The translations under genes were made by a program, and so were the position numbers. DNA of 64,000 bases from Primula veris. Its lineage: Eukaryota; Streptophyta; Magnoliopsida; Ericales; Primulaceae. The DNA lies in the NCBI GenBank assembly GCA_963682055.1, contig OY821746.1, forward strand, positions 12,301,992-12,365,991, read 5' to 3'. The notes under the pieces are model-generated. The model made no database searches and had not been told where the DNA came from. It saw only the letters and a list, made by a program, of their open reading frames with translations. Shown here in pieces: positions 1 through 9,308 of this stretch; position 1 is the first letter of the stretch, and each line of letters starts with the position of its first letter.

Positions 1-165
1 TTCATCTCAGGGGGTTTTTCAGATATGGGTCCCTAATTAAGTGGGCTTGGGCTTTTGATAATAACAACCTTATTCTATTATAAAAAGGCATGTGATGACC
101 CATTTATAAAGTGGATTGATTATTACCCGAATAGAATATTCGGGTCCAATTTTTATGTTCTATCA
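1..165 (-). repeat. 3' LTR of the Tat element (partial)
   Basis: Matches 15518-15701 almost base for base and ends in TATCA, the inverse of the TGATA at the other LTR edge. A 19-bp stretch present in the right copy (around 15625-15643) is absent here; it is a short direct duplication, so either a gain there or a loss here. The rest of this LTR lies outside the window. Confidence 0.93.
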
Positions 166-185
166 AGTGCTCCCTGACTTCCTCG
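166..185 (-). promoter_or_regulatory. Probable polypurine tract of the Tat element
   Basis: Read on the minus strand, the bases just before the 3' LTR are mostly A and G (GGAAGTCAGGGAGCACT). This is the expected place for the plus-strand primer of reverse transcription. The tract is interrupted, so the call is weak. Confidence 0.35.
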
Positions 186-348
186 GCGTGGTTTCCATGT
201 CGAGGGAGTCATGTTCGGTCTGTCGAGGATATTACTTCGGTCTTGTCGTTCCCAATACTTCATCGAGAAACGCAATAGACTCATGACGGTTCCCTGGGGG
301 GCCCATTTAATGTTTCCTATCCTAATATCTTTCTTCGAGGAAAACTCC

Positions 349-354
349 TATAAA
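349..354 (+). promoter_or_regulatory. TATA box of mini-gene A
   Basis: TATAAA followed by GGGG, 60 bp upstream of the ATG at 409. The surrounding block (TTCTTCGAG, then TATAAA, then GGGG and CCC) reappears upstream of mini-gene B at 976. Confidence 0.6.
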
Positions 355-408
355 GGGGTGTGCCCCCTCCATAATTAGGCATTTTACTACTACTTTGCTC
401 GTGACGTA

Positions 409-729
409 ATGGCTTCCTCTGGTTCTACTGGTGAGAGCTCCTTTAATTATATTTCTTATTTAGAAACGAAGATCAAGAAATCTCGTACCGCGAATAAGAA
501 ACTCGTGGTCAAGGTTTCAAACTACAAGAAAAGGTTGTCTGACATGGATTCTGATCATCATGTGACGATGGCCGATCGGGATTGGGCTTACGAGCATATA
601 AAGAGGCTCGAGGCTAATCTGGCTAAGCAGAAGGCAGCAAAAAGGGCCTATAAGCTTGCCTTCAAGGAGTTTCATGTTCGGTCTAAACCGAGTTCGGATG
701 ACGATGAAGAAGGCTCTTCCTCGAAATAA
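409..729 (+). CDS. Antisense mini-gene A: small coiled-coil protein, function unknown
   Basis: Intact 106-residue ORF on the strand opposite to gag-pol. The protein is very hydrophilic. It has a Ser/Thr-rich start (MASSGSTGESS), a central Lys/Arg/Glu-rich helix with heptad-like spacing (about residues 18-90), and an acidic, serine-rich tail (SSDDDEEGSSSK). There is no signal peptide or membrane segment. A TATA box lies 60 bp upstream and an AATAAA at 809-814 lies about 80 bp after the stop, so the ORF looks like a self-contained transcription unit. The block KRAYKLAFKE near the C-terminus is nearly identical to KRAYKLALKE in mini-gene B, so the two are paralogues. I do not recognise a named family. 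Lack of stops argues for recent selection or a young copy. Confidence 0.6.
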   Translation: MASSGSTGESSFNYISYLETKIKKSRTANKKLVVKVSNYKKRLSDMDSDHHVTMADRDWAYEHIKRLEANLAKQKAAKRAYKLAFKEFHVRSKPSSDDDEEGSSSK

Positions 730-975
730 TTAGTCTTTTATGATTTCTGTTGTAATTTCTTTTGAATGGGGAGTCTTCTCCTCAGTTGTAATCGAAGTTT
801 TTGAAATTAATAAAATATTTTCCTATCCTTGTTCTTGTCTGTTTATCTTCTTGATATCTTTTTGGATGACTTTAATTGGATTTGGAACTGTGGTTAATTT
901 GCCGTAAATGCTTTTGGGAAGTTCAATATGTTGTATTTCTTCGAGATGACCTTTGATCTACTCCTTGTTTCTTCC

Positions 976-982
976 TATAAAA
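976..982 (+). promoter_or_regulatory. TATA box of mini-gene B
   Basis: TATAAAA followed by GGGG, 57 bp upstream of the ATG at 1033. Flanks resemble the TATA region of mini-gene A, as if the promoter was duplicated with the gene. Confidence 0.6.
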
Positions 983-1032
983 GGGGACTGTCCCTGTATT
1001 CTTTGTGCAATTCATTCTTTATTAACGAACAA

Positions 1033-1371
1033 ATGGCTTCTCCTCATGAAACTAATGGTGACAACCTTCCTGAATATGTTGCTCATCTTGAAGAGGAAGT
1101 TAAGAAGGTGCGTTATCTCGAGAAGAGGGTTGCCCGGCTGTCGGTTGAAGCTCGTCGGGCCGTCGAACTAGACGAGCGATTGGACGCCATGGAGAAGGAG
1201 CACCAGAGGTCTTTACTCGACAATATTTGCGCTCGTGCTCGGATCAAAGAGCTCGAGGCCTCCAGAGACAGGCAACTTGCTTCCAAGAGGGCTTACAAAC
1301 TGGCCCTTAAGGAAGTGTATGCTCGGTCGAAGGGGAAGCCGAATGACAAAGCGGGCCCTTCTACGAAATGA
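1033..1371 (+). CDS. Antisense mini-gene B: small coiled-coil protein, paralogue of A
   Basis: 112-residue product starting MASPHETNGD. I chose the ATG at 1033 rather than an upstream in-frame one at 928, because the TATA box at 976 lies between them and because mini-gene A also begins MAS. The body is a charged helix (LEEEVKKVRYLEKRVARL and onwards), predicted coiled coil over about residues 15-90, followed by a basic, Pro/Ser-ending tail. The C-terminal block KRAYKLALKEVYARSK matches mini-gene A. An AATAAA at 1433-1438 could end the transcript. No catalytic motif is visible and no function can be assigned. Confidence 0.6.
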   Translation: MASPHETNGDNLPEYVAHLEEEVKKVRYLEKRVARLSVEARRAVELDERLDAMEKEHQRSLLDNICARARIKELEASRDRQLASKRAYKLALKEVYARSKGKPNDKAGPSTK

Positions 1372-1915
1372 TTTTATTGTTTTTATTGTATTTCCTTTTA
1401 CTGCTTCTTCTGTAACGAAGTATCAATCAATCAATAAAGACTTCTTTTTCTTGTTTATATCTGAATTACTTTCCCAATGCAATTTATTTTGACTGCGCAC
1501 GCTTGTGGCCTCATTAATGCTTTTTCTTGGGCCTTGCGTTTGACCTTATCCATTGAACCTTCTTACTCTTTATATCTGGGGACCGATGGGATTTCTTGAG
1601 CCTTGTGCATAAAAATCTTATTCACCAGAGTTTTCTTGAGCTCTGTGCAAAAGATCTTAGATATTTATTTGAACTGCTGCCTTTCCCCCAAATGACGCGT
1701 GTTTCGCTGCCATTATGACTTACCCCCTTTAAATATTGGTAAGAATCCAAGCGTTTTGTGAATAAGAGTGGCTTTTAATTACTCACGCTTTTTTAGAGTC
1801 TTTTGGGAATCCAAACGTTTTTTCTTGAACAGACATATCTTTTAATTGCCGTCGTTTCTTAGTACCCATTGGCGAACGGTTGCGACTCTCAATACCAGCC
1901 CTCATCTAATTGATC

Positions 1916-1922
1916 TATAAAT
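1916..1922 (+). promoter_or_regulatory. TATA box of mini-gene C
   Basis: TATAAAT, 110 bp upstream of the ATG at 2026. Between them lies a short direct repeat (CTTACAGCATGGTTACA twice, about 1928-1962). Confidence 0.5.
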
Positions 1923-2025
1923 ACCTGCTTACAGCATGGTTACAGCTTACAGCATGGTTACATCCACAATCCTCATCATATTATTTTCCCCCATATACAG
2001 ACCCTCATCTTATAATTTCCCTAAG

Positions 2026-2319
2026 ATGTCTGGTCCTTTCACCCAATCAGCATTATCTTTGCAAGTGGAGGCTTTTGAAGCCTCCTATGGCCATGTACAA
2101 AGGCTGTTGAAGGATGCCGAGGAGGAGTTGAAGGTGATGCGTCATCATCACTCCGAGATGGTCCGGGAATTAACTTGGCTAAGATCCGAACTAGCTTATT
2201 GCCGACGTGCTCGTCGGGCTCTAGTCGAAGAGAATGAGATGCTAAGGGGGAACCCGACACTTCGAGACAGGAATGTCTCTGCCGGGCCCTCTCATCGATA
2301 CCGATCGACTTCCCCCTAG
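2026..2319 (+). CDS. Antisense mini-gene C: small coiled-coil protein
   Basis: 97-residue product beginning MSGPFTQSAL. I start at 2026 because the longer in-frame reading from 1936 has an uncharged, unrelated N-terminus and because mini-gene D also starts MSGP. The core (about residues 12-75) is a Leu/Glu/Arg-rich helix with heptad spacing (VEAFEASYGHVQRLLKDAEE). The tail is Arg/Ser-rich (RYRSTSP). The ORF runs directly into a long pyrimidine tract. No known domain is recognised. Confidence 0.55.
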   Translation: MSGPFTQSALSLQVEAFEASYGHVQRLLKDAEEELKVMRHHHSEMVRELTWLRSELAYCRRARRALVEENEMLRGNPTLRDRNVSAGPSHRYRSTSP

Positions 2320-2640
2320 CCTCACCTTTTTTATTTTTATTTCTTTCACTTTCTTTTCCCCATCTTTTCCCATCTCTTTCTTTTTCTTCTGTCTATTTCT
2401 CAGTTTCCCTCATTTCTTCCTCTTCCTCTTGTTTTTTTATGCTCTGTTCTCTCTACTGTTTTTTCATTTTTTTTCTTTTTCCCTTTCTTTTTTGTTTTGT
2501 TTCTTTGACTTCCTTTTTATTTGTCTGTTTCCTTCATTTCTTTATCTTCTTCTTATCTGTTTTTCTTTTTCTTCTGCACCTCCTCTTTCTTTTTCTTCAT
2601 TTTCTCTCCCATCACTCTTTTTCTTTTTCTTATTTTTTGC
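2318..2640 (+). repeat. Pyrimidine-rich tract (polypurine on the element's sense strand)
   Basis: About 320 bp that are almost only C and T on the plus strand, mainly TTTCTTT- and TTTCCC-type runs, starting at the stop codon of mini-gene C. A second such block follows at about 2700-2830. The Phe/Ser/Leu-rich reading frames here are compositional and not genes. On the retrotransposon's sense strand this is a very long A/G tract. Confidence 0.8.
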
Positions 2641-3221
2641 ACCACTATGATGTAACAATCAACCCTGTGATCCTAAGGGTTTTGTGTTACATCTAGGGTT
2701 TTTGTCCTTTTTCTTTTTGACTCTTCTTTCTTATCACTTCTTCTTTATGTTCCTCCTCTTCGCTTCTTTCTTCCCTTTTTGTTTTCTTTTTATGCTTCTT
2801 TCCTTCGTTTCCTGCTGTTCGCCTGATTTGCTGATGTTGTCGTTCTTCTTTGGCCACGTTGTCTATTCATTTGGCTCCACAACTAACACACATTGTAATA
2901 GATTTTATTTTGATGTAATCCTCAGATGTAATAGACCTCAATGTAATAGATTGTCTTTTGATGTAATGAACAATGATGTATTCCATCTTTATTAATGAGA
3001 AGTATTTTTGCCCCTTTATTTTTGCACTTCTTTTTATATTGCACCTGTGGTTTGTTGTTTGTCTGGAATCTAGATCTTTGAATATCTCGTCTTTCTGTAC
3101 TGTTGTATCAGATGTCAGTAGATGTCCCCATCACTGTCGAACATAGGTGCATGCTCCCTAGTAGGTCAGGAAATATGCATGCTCCCAAGCAAGGTCATAA
3201 AATATCATACTATCTTCGTTC
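2641..3221 (+). other. Non-coding spacer with repeated TGTAAT motifs
   Basis: No supported ORF. Several copies of GATGTAAT and TGTAATAGA occur between 2650 and 2975, in part as near-tandem repeats. TGTA-rich stretches act as far-upstream poly(A) signals in plants, so this may be the 3' processing region of mini-gene C. That role is inference. Confidence 0.4.
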
Positions 3222-3227
3222 TATAAG
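3222..3227 (+). promoter_or_regulatory. TATA box of mini-gene D
   Basis: TATAAG, 108 bp upstream of the ATG at 3330, followed by a pyrimidine-rich leader. Confidence 0.45.
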
Positions 3228-3329
3228 TACTTCTCTTTTTTTTAGTAGTTTATCATCTCTCAATTTTCTTTTATTGCTTATTTCTCCCTCAGCCCCTTAT
3301 TTTATTCCGTACTATAACAATTTCCCAGA

Positions 3330-3809
3330 ATGTCTGGACCTGTGGTGAGATATCATGCTCAGATGAAGGGCTTGGACACTGAGGTATCTCGGGTCCGTCG
3401 TCGGATGGCAAGGCTTGAGAAAGAGTATGGCGTTTTGGCCTTGAGCTTGTTCGGCTCTCATCCCGAAGAGACGGTGAAGTGGACCAAGATTTCGGCACTG
3501 AGTCGCCAGCTCGATCACTTGTTGTTACAGAGAAAACATCTGGCCAACTCCTGGTATGATGCCGAGGAGATTTGGGACCATGCTCAAGATGAGTTTGATA
3601 ACTCTCCTCAAGGCCTAGCTAGCATAATGGTAAGGAATGCTCGGCTCGTGGAGCGCGTAAGGGTTCTTACCACGAAGAACAACGAGCTCTCCTCGGAGAA
3701 TGACAATTTGGTCGCCATGAATGATTCCTACCAAGCTCGGTTGAATTGTTCTGCTCGTTTTGCTTTCTCTCGATCTAGCAGTTCGGTTTTTCCACCCATT
3801 GATCCTTAA
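3330..3809 (+). CDS. Antisense mini-gene D: coiled-coil protein
   Basis: 159 residues, the largest of the five mini-genes. It starts MSGP like mini-gene C. Two helical segments are visible: about residues 10-35 (VSRVRRRMARLEKEYG) and about 100-135 (LVERVRVLTTKNNELSSEN), the second a good heptad coiled coil. A Ser-rich tail follows (FSRSSSSVFP). Acidic and basic residues are mixed throughout and there is no membrane segment. The TATA box lies 108 bp upstream. It may share a distant origin with mini-gene C, but the similarity outside the first four residues is too low to claim from reading alone. Confidence 0.55.
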   Translation: MSGPVVRYHAQMKGLDTEVSRVRRRMARLEKEYGVLALSLFGSHPEETVKWTKISALSRQLDHLLLQRKHLANSWYDAEEIWDHAQDEFDNSPQGLASIMVRNARLVERVRVLTTKNNELSSENDNLVAMNDSYQARLNCSARFAFSRSSSSVFPPIDP

Positions 3810-3952
3810 ATTGGGCTGGTTTTCTTATGTATTTCCCCTTTTGCAATTTGTGTTTTCTTTTCTGTATTTGATGAATCAGTTGTATCTTTTCGTATCTCGT
3901 GCCTGTCTTGTGAACCATTATAACGCTTCGTACTTTGTGCCTTTTGATTCTC

Positions 3953-3959
3953 TATAAAT
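3953..3959 (+). promoter_or_regulatory. TATA box of mini-gene E
   Basis: TATAAAT, 91 bp upstream of the ATG at 4044, in the context CTCTATAAATG, close to the plant TATA consensus. Confidence 0.55.
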
Positions 3960-4043
3960 GCTCCCTATTGCCTGTATCTCATTACCAATTCTTCCTCTCT
4001 CTCTTGTTTTATAATTGTTTCTTCTAACTTGCTTTTGTTTGAG

Positions 4044-4406
4044 ATGGCTCCCATCACTAGGTCTGCCTCCAAAAAGAAAGCCCTTATGGAAGAGGAGCCT
4101 ACTTTTTTGCTACCTCGTCCCCCTGGTTTCGGGGAGGAGGATTTGACTCCTCTTCAGCTAAAAGAAATTGAGATGTCATGGCTGAAGCATGATCTTAAGT
4201 GTGCTCAGATTGAAGTGAGGAGGTTTAAGCAATATTGGAATGAGGAAGGCACTGCTCGTTTCAAGGCCGAGCAAAAATGCGAGTCTCAGTCTTACGCCTT
4301 GAAACTGGCTGAGATGGCGATTTCTCGGTTGATTAGGGAAAAAGAGCGTCTGGAGGAACTTTTAGCGAAGAAGTATGTTGATATGGGGGATAGTTCGAAA
4401 AAGTAG
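4044..4406 (+). CDS. Antisense mini-gene E: coiled-coil protein with basic N-terminus
   Basis: 120 residues. The start at 4044 (GAGATGG, purine at -3 and G at +4) is preferred over an in-frame upstream start at 4029. The N-terminus, MAPITRSASKKK, is short and basic and could be a nuclear signal. A Pro-rich linker follows (LLPRPPGFGEE), then a long charged helix (about residues 35-115) ending KERLEELLAKKYVDMGDSSKK. An AATAAA at 4477-4482 lies about 70 bp after the stop. Together with A-D this completes a row of five compact units in the same orientation. Function unknown. Confidence 0.58.
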   Translation: MAPITRSASKKKALMEEEPTFLLPRPPGFGEEDLTPLQLKEIEMSWLKHDLKCAQIEVRRFKQYWNEEGTARFKAEQKCESQSYALKLAEMAISRLIREKERLEELLAKKYVDMGDSSKK

Positions 4407-5113
4407 GATGGGTGTATTTTCTTGTAAAATTTTTCTTTTTCTGTTGTATTGTTTGTGTTTTCCCCCTTTGTGGAAGAATAAAACTTGTCTTGCACTTGAT
4501 TCTGTCTATTCTATTTTATTTGATTTGATGTTTCTCAGTATACACCGAACAATGTGCCCGGTTATCCCCCCGGAGAGCGTTGTTAGACTTGATGCTTCAT
4601 GCCGTCAAGCTAGAAACGGTCTTCGTCCACCTTGTTCGGTGTGCCCTTTGGGTAAGAAAGGGTTGGGGGTCGAGGAACTTAATCGGGGGATATTCTCGGT
4701 GTGATAATATTGGTAGCGTATGTGGGAAGCTTTTCGTGGTAGGGTCCACTGGCCGTTTATTTAGGTGTAATGATGTGAACTGCCTTGGGTAGTGGGATAT
4801 TGTCTGACGTGGCAAAATCTGGAGCGTCTATATGTTTAAAATAGCAGCGGTTGTTGACTTTTGTATGGTTGGAAAAAAGGTAAACCTCTGTCACACGAAA
4901 GAACGGTTATTATTTTATTCTTTTGGTGACTCCACTCCTTTTTACTGTGCCAAGTAATCCCTTTTGTTTTTATCACAAAATTCGCTGAAGAAAATATCTG
5001 TCTCTCTCTAAAGTAGATTCTTCCCGCCAAAAAGGAAAAGCGTTCGGCCGCTTGATCTAGGGTTTCGTGGTATTGTTGAAAGACTTGCTGCTGTTCTCGC
5101 TTGCTTGCTCATA
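4407..5113 (+). other. Spacer and probable leader of the multi-exon antisense gene
   Basis: No convincing ORF. The last part, around 5058-5085, contains CTAGGGTTTCG, a sequence type common in plant 5' leaders. I see no clear TATA box. Homopolymer runs (C about 12 then T about 9 at 5138-5161, and a G run at 5279-5288 inside the following intron) are present. Confidence 0.35.
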
Positions 5114-7635
5114 ATGATAACTGTAAGTGTTTTTTCGTTCTCCCCCCCCCCCCCTTTTTTTTGTGTGTGTTAGGGGTTGTATTTGATTTGTCGTTGTAGT
5201 CATAGATGTGGCGTTGATATATGGTTCAGGTTGTCTATATATGTCTGATGATTCTTATGTATCTGGTTTATGTGAGTGGGGGGGGGGTGGCGCTCGTTAT
5301 GTTGATGTGGTTCTGGTTTGTGTATTTGGTTAGTATTTTGATGGAATTTTGATGACGTTTGGATAGGAAATTTTGACCCAAAGTGTGGCCCAAGTTGGCA
5401 CATTCGTGGAAAAGGATTTTTAGGAGCTTGCCGGAATACCCGCCGACATACACATTCGGCTTCCTATTTCTGACGAGGAGGTGTTGGGATTTGTTCCTAC
5501 CGGCGAGGTAGCTGTGCGCTCTTCGGCATTCTTTACTGGGGGTCTTCGACTTCCTTTTACAAACTGGGTGGCTTCGTTCTTTGAGGCCGTCCAGATTGCT
5601 CCGGCCCAACTGGCCCTAAATGGTTACCGTACTTTGAATGGTATCCAAAGGTTATCGGAGTTGTCCGGAATACCGATTGAACTGAAGGACGTCTTCGGAG
5701 TCTATAGTTTGAGCTTTGAGCGTCGCAGCTCGTATTTAAAGACCCTGCGTGCCTTTTGCCGGCTCGTTATCGGTTTGCCGGATACCAACAAAGAGCACAA
5801 TCTTGGTATTGTTATTGCTTCCGGTGAATGGGGTTGTGCGGGACACCAGATTCCTGGACCGGCTACCAATGCTCCCACTATGCCAGACCTCGGCGCTCCC
5901 AATGTAGAGGCTCTGTTAGCTCTTTGGAAATGGTGGGGGCCTGGACCGACGCCGATCCTGCGAGTCGTACCGCTCCCATGCTGCTCGGGTACCCTATGGG
6001 GTCGGTGACCAAGGGGAATCCTGCACCCGAGATCCTCAAAGAGCCCGAGGAGGAATTCTTGAAAGTGGTCCGGGCTCGAAGTGCTGCTCGGCTTGGGAAA
6101 AAGCCCGTTCGTTCTAAGCGTCGTGCATCTGACCCTGTCGTTAGAACAACGAAGACGGCTAGGGGAACCGATACATCGGTCACCGAGGAGGCTGCTAACG
6201 TTGGCTCGGGCGAGGGGGTGTTTGCTGCTTACCAAGGGGATACCACCGAGGATGCCTCTGCGCCGGGCGATGTATGTGTATATGTATTTTGATTTTCTTT
6301 TCTTTTGATTGTTGTCGTTTTGTTCTCTAGTGCTTTGCTTCATTAGTTATCTTGTTTCAGTTATTGACTTCTTCATTGGTTGCCCTTGCTCTTGCCCGGT
6401 CTATGGGTATTATTGTGTTTCAGGGGTCGATTGATGACGTATTCGGGAATATGAACCTCTTGGTGAACATGGGCGAGGATATAATGACGCTGCCTGTTAC
6501 CTCGCCTATGTCTACCGAGGACCCGATAGTCCTGCCTGTCTGCTCGCCCATCCGTACTGAGGAGGTGATCGAGTATAGGGCCCCTAAGACCGGTCCTTCG
6601 GAGAAGGATATGAGGGAGGAAGTGGAGGAAGTCGGCAAAGAGACTGCCGTGGATGTAGTGGTGGGCGTCGAGGATGAGGTTCTCGAGCGACCTGAAGAGG
6701 TGTTGGTGGACGGGGTCGTAATGACCCGTTACATTGACCGATGTGGGGGTGAGCTGTTGGAGCAACCTCAAACCTTGAAGATGGGGTATACTGCTCTGAA
6801 ACCCCTTGCTTTCAAGGATGCAGAAAAAATAGCTGCTCGGCCTACAATGTCGGTTATAGAGCAGGCCAACGCGGATGCGCTGCGGGTATGTTGGGCGCGT
6901 ATTTTGTAATATATGCCATGATGCTCGTATTTTGTTATATAGATTTGGTACTCGTATTTTGTTTGGAATCTGATGTTTTGAAGTGCATGTTGTCTTTAGT
7001 ACCGTGGTTGTACGGGATCAGCTGGGAGCTCTAGTGGCTGATAAAGAGAAGCTGGTGGCCGAGAAGAAGGCCATAGTCGAGGAGAACGATCAGAAGATAA
7101 AAGATCTGCTTGCGGCTTTCGAGGCCGAGAAAGAGAAACTGATCGCCGAGAATAAAACCCTGGGCGATAATTATGACAAGCTGTCTATGGACTTTTTGCA
7201 CGTGACCGAGGATGTCGATAAGTTGAAGGCTGAAAAAGAGAGCATGGTCGATAAGTACGACCAACTAGAGGAGGAGAACTTGCTGCTGGCGGAGGACGTG
7301 GAAGCCGAAAAGGCTAAGGTGGCCGCTCTGAAAACGGCACATGCGGAAGAGCGGACAAGGTTAGCAATGATGGCTAATTTCTCCGTCTATTGCGCTCATG
7401 TGTGGCGCTCAATTTCGCGAATGTTCCTTTGTCGGATAGGGCGTGGTCGGAGTTGGTGTATCCCTGTCCGCATGGTGCACCACTGAAACCCTTAGACTGG
7501 GCGAATCTTCGTGAAGAGGAGCTTCCCCGGCTGCCGGGGCAGACCATTTTGACAGCACTCCGACCTCATTTTACGTCGGCCATTTCCACTCCTCGACCTG
7601 ATGCTACTGTTACTCCCCCACCCGCATCTCCTCAG
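5114..7635 (+). pseudogene. Decayed spliced gene, putative gypsy-type transposon (Transposase_28-like) domain plus coiled coil
   Basis: Proposed exons: 5114-5122 (ATG, donor GTAAGT), 5367-6271, 6424-6885 and 7000-7635. All but one junction keep phase 0. Exon 2 contains GGLRLPF followed by APAQLALNGYR and a downstream Trp-rich part, the pattern of the plant family annotated as putative gypsy type transposon (Transposase_28). Exon 3 encodes an acidic linker. Exon 4 encodes a long coiled coil of EKEKLIAEN-type heptads. Damage: a TAG at 5421-5423, a one-base frameshift near 5935 in a G run, another near 7395, and a phase mismatch at the exon 3/4 junction. It lies antisense to gag-pol inside the Tat element. 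No enzymatic motif is visible, and the family's role is unknown despite its name. Confidence 0.6.
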
Positions 7636-7859
7636 GTGGAACCTTGACCATTTTTCTGACAGTATATATATATATTTTTGTTGTTTTTATGTAGTCTTTT
7701 GGTATTCGAATTGTGGGTCTCTTTTGTATCTAGAAACATATTCTTTTGGGGAAGTGATAATATAGGTGCTGTGTTTTCTTTCTGTTGGGCTTTCTCGGGG
7801 TAATTTTCCTGTTTGAGGGTTATCATCTTTTGAAGGATGTGAAAACAAAATATTGTCAG

Positions 7860-8453
7860 GTACCTAATAATCCTCTTGCTGTGGTGGTCTGGACCTCGCC
7901 TAGTCGTAGTGTGGGTGACGTTATAGATGATCTGAAAAGATCTAAGGCGTCCCTTACCGCGGAATTGACTTGTGCTCGTCATGAAATCGAGGGTCTGAAT
8001 GTTCATATTTCAAACTTGTCGATTCGGTTACGTGATTTGGGAGAGAAATTCAGCAAAAAGACTGCCCATTATACGGCAAATAAGGGTAAAGCGAAGGAAC
8101 TTCTCGGTGCCCTACGACGTTCTCGTGATGAAGCCCGAGGTCGTGTGACGAGCTTGAACTTGGTCCTAGGGGCCGTTTTCGAGGATGCGGACCTGCTGCT
8201 ATCCTTTGCCAAAGCGTATTGGGCCCTAGTTCGCGCTTTAGAGGTGCCGGAGCATGTAAAAGGGATGAGTGGTGTTTCCCGGGCAGAGCGCATGGTTGAT
8301 GCGACGGCCGGGGTAACCGAGACCACTGCTGCCTTGAACCGAGTCGATGCGGTCATTCGTGAGCGTTTGGGGACGCAAATTGCTTCATTGCGAGATATTC
8401 ATTTCGCCGATGTAGTAGAGACCTCGGCGTCTGTTGAGGGGTTATCGGATTAA
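7860..8453 (+). pseudogene. Probable fifth exon of the antisense gene: helical, charged segment
   Basis: Open from an acceptor (TTGTCAG) at 7859 to a TAA at 8451-8453, about 197 codons. There is no good ATG at its start, which favours an exon over a separate gene. The reading phase agrees with a weak donor after the CAG at 7633-7635. The product has heptad-like helices in the first half (SVGDVIDDLKRSKASLTAEL) and an Ala-rich second half. A donor before the stop, such as GAT|GTAGTA near 8412, would join it in phase to the exon at 8588. It could alternatively be an independent ORF. Confidence 0.45.
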
Positions 8454-8587
8454 TAACCGAGTAGCTTGTTTTGTCATTTTATTTGTAGCTTGTATGGAAA
8501 TATTCGTTTTTTCTATTTTCGTCTTTTCGTTTCTTGCGGTTGTATATTCATCTCTTCTCGTTCTTCCCCATTTTTTTTTTTTTATAG

Positions 8588-9238
8588 GCACACGCTACTA
8601 CGTCGCACCAGGCTGGTTCTCCATGCCTAGTTAGCCCGGGGTTAGGACCTACTGGGGCTGCCCGGGACGAGGTCTCCTCTGGTGCGGCTAGTGAGGTGCC
8701 TGCCAACTGGCCTTACATCGTTTTGATGGGCAAAAACGTCAAGTTGATCGACCAATGTGCTCGACTTCGGGCAAAGCTGAAAACTCAGGCGGCCTCTTTT
8801 GGAGAATACGTTCGCCGTGCCGAGCATGTTGTTGAGGTTCAGGAGCGTCGTTTGGATCGATATTGGCGTGCAAAGGACAAATACTTCGGCAAATTAAAGT
8901 TGTTGGTAACCAAAGCCAACGTGTTGGTGAAGTATTTCCGTTTGTCCCGAACCAGATATGATGCTTCCGCGGCTATGATCGAAGCTCGCCGTAATCTCCC
9001 CTTCGACGATGATCGCCGTAAAGCGGCCTCGGATGCTCACGAGTTCGCTAAAGAAGCCGAGTTCAACGCGCGGCTTCAGACGCTGACTTGCGTTGGAGCT
9101 CATACGACCAATTTTGATGCCCTCATTTCTGAGGAGCGTTTTGATGGTGATGAGACAGATGGGGACACGACGACGGATGACGAAGAGATTGAGCTCGGTC
9201 AATTACCGTCGTGCTCCTCCTGTAGTAGCTCTTCTTAA
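8588..9238 (+). pseudogene. Probable last exon of the antisense gene: basic coiled-coil region with acidic, Ser-rich tail
   Basis: A strong 3' splice site (long T run then TATAG) at 8573-8587 opens a frame that continues for 216 codons to the TAA at 9236-9238. The product is helical and Arg/Lys-rich (VRRAEHVVEVQERRLDRYW), then turns acidic (DETDGDTTTDDEEIE) and ends in a Ser/Cys-rich tail (SCSSCSSSS). Acidic Ser-rich tails are also seen in mini-gene A. No stop interrupts this exon, in contrast to the damaged exon 2. Confidence 0.5.
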
Positions 9239-9308
9239 ATGAGTTTCTTTAGTGTCGATGATTTTCTTGTTGCCTCCGTAATGCGGGCGAGAACTATTTG
9301 TGTTATTT

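Noticed and set aside
2273..2995. Three overlapping Phe/Ser/Leu-rich ORFs that look like membrane proteins
   Set aside because: Their hydrophobicity comes only from the pyrimidine tract; the frames overlap one another and none has a promoter or conserved motif.
5702..6343. 213-residue minus-strand ORF
   Set aside because: Shadow of the plus-strand Transposase_28-like exon; no homology pattern, and it lies downstream of pol without a plausible expression route.
8894..9202. Minus-strand ORF opposite the last antisense exon
   Set aside because: Mirror frame of a charged coding exon; no domain.
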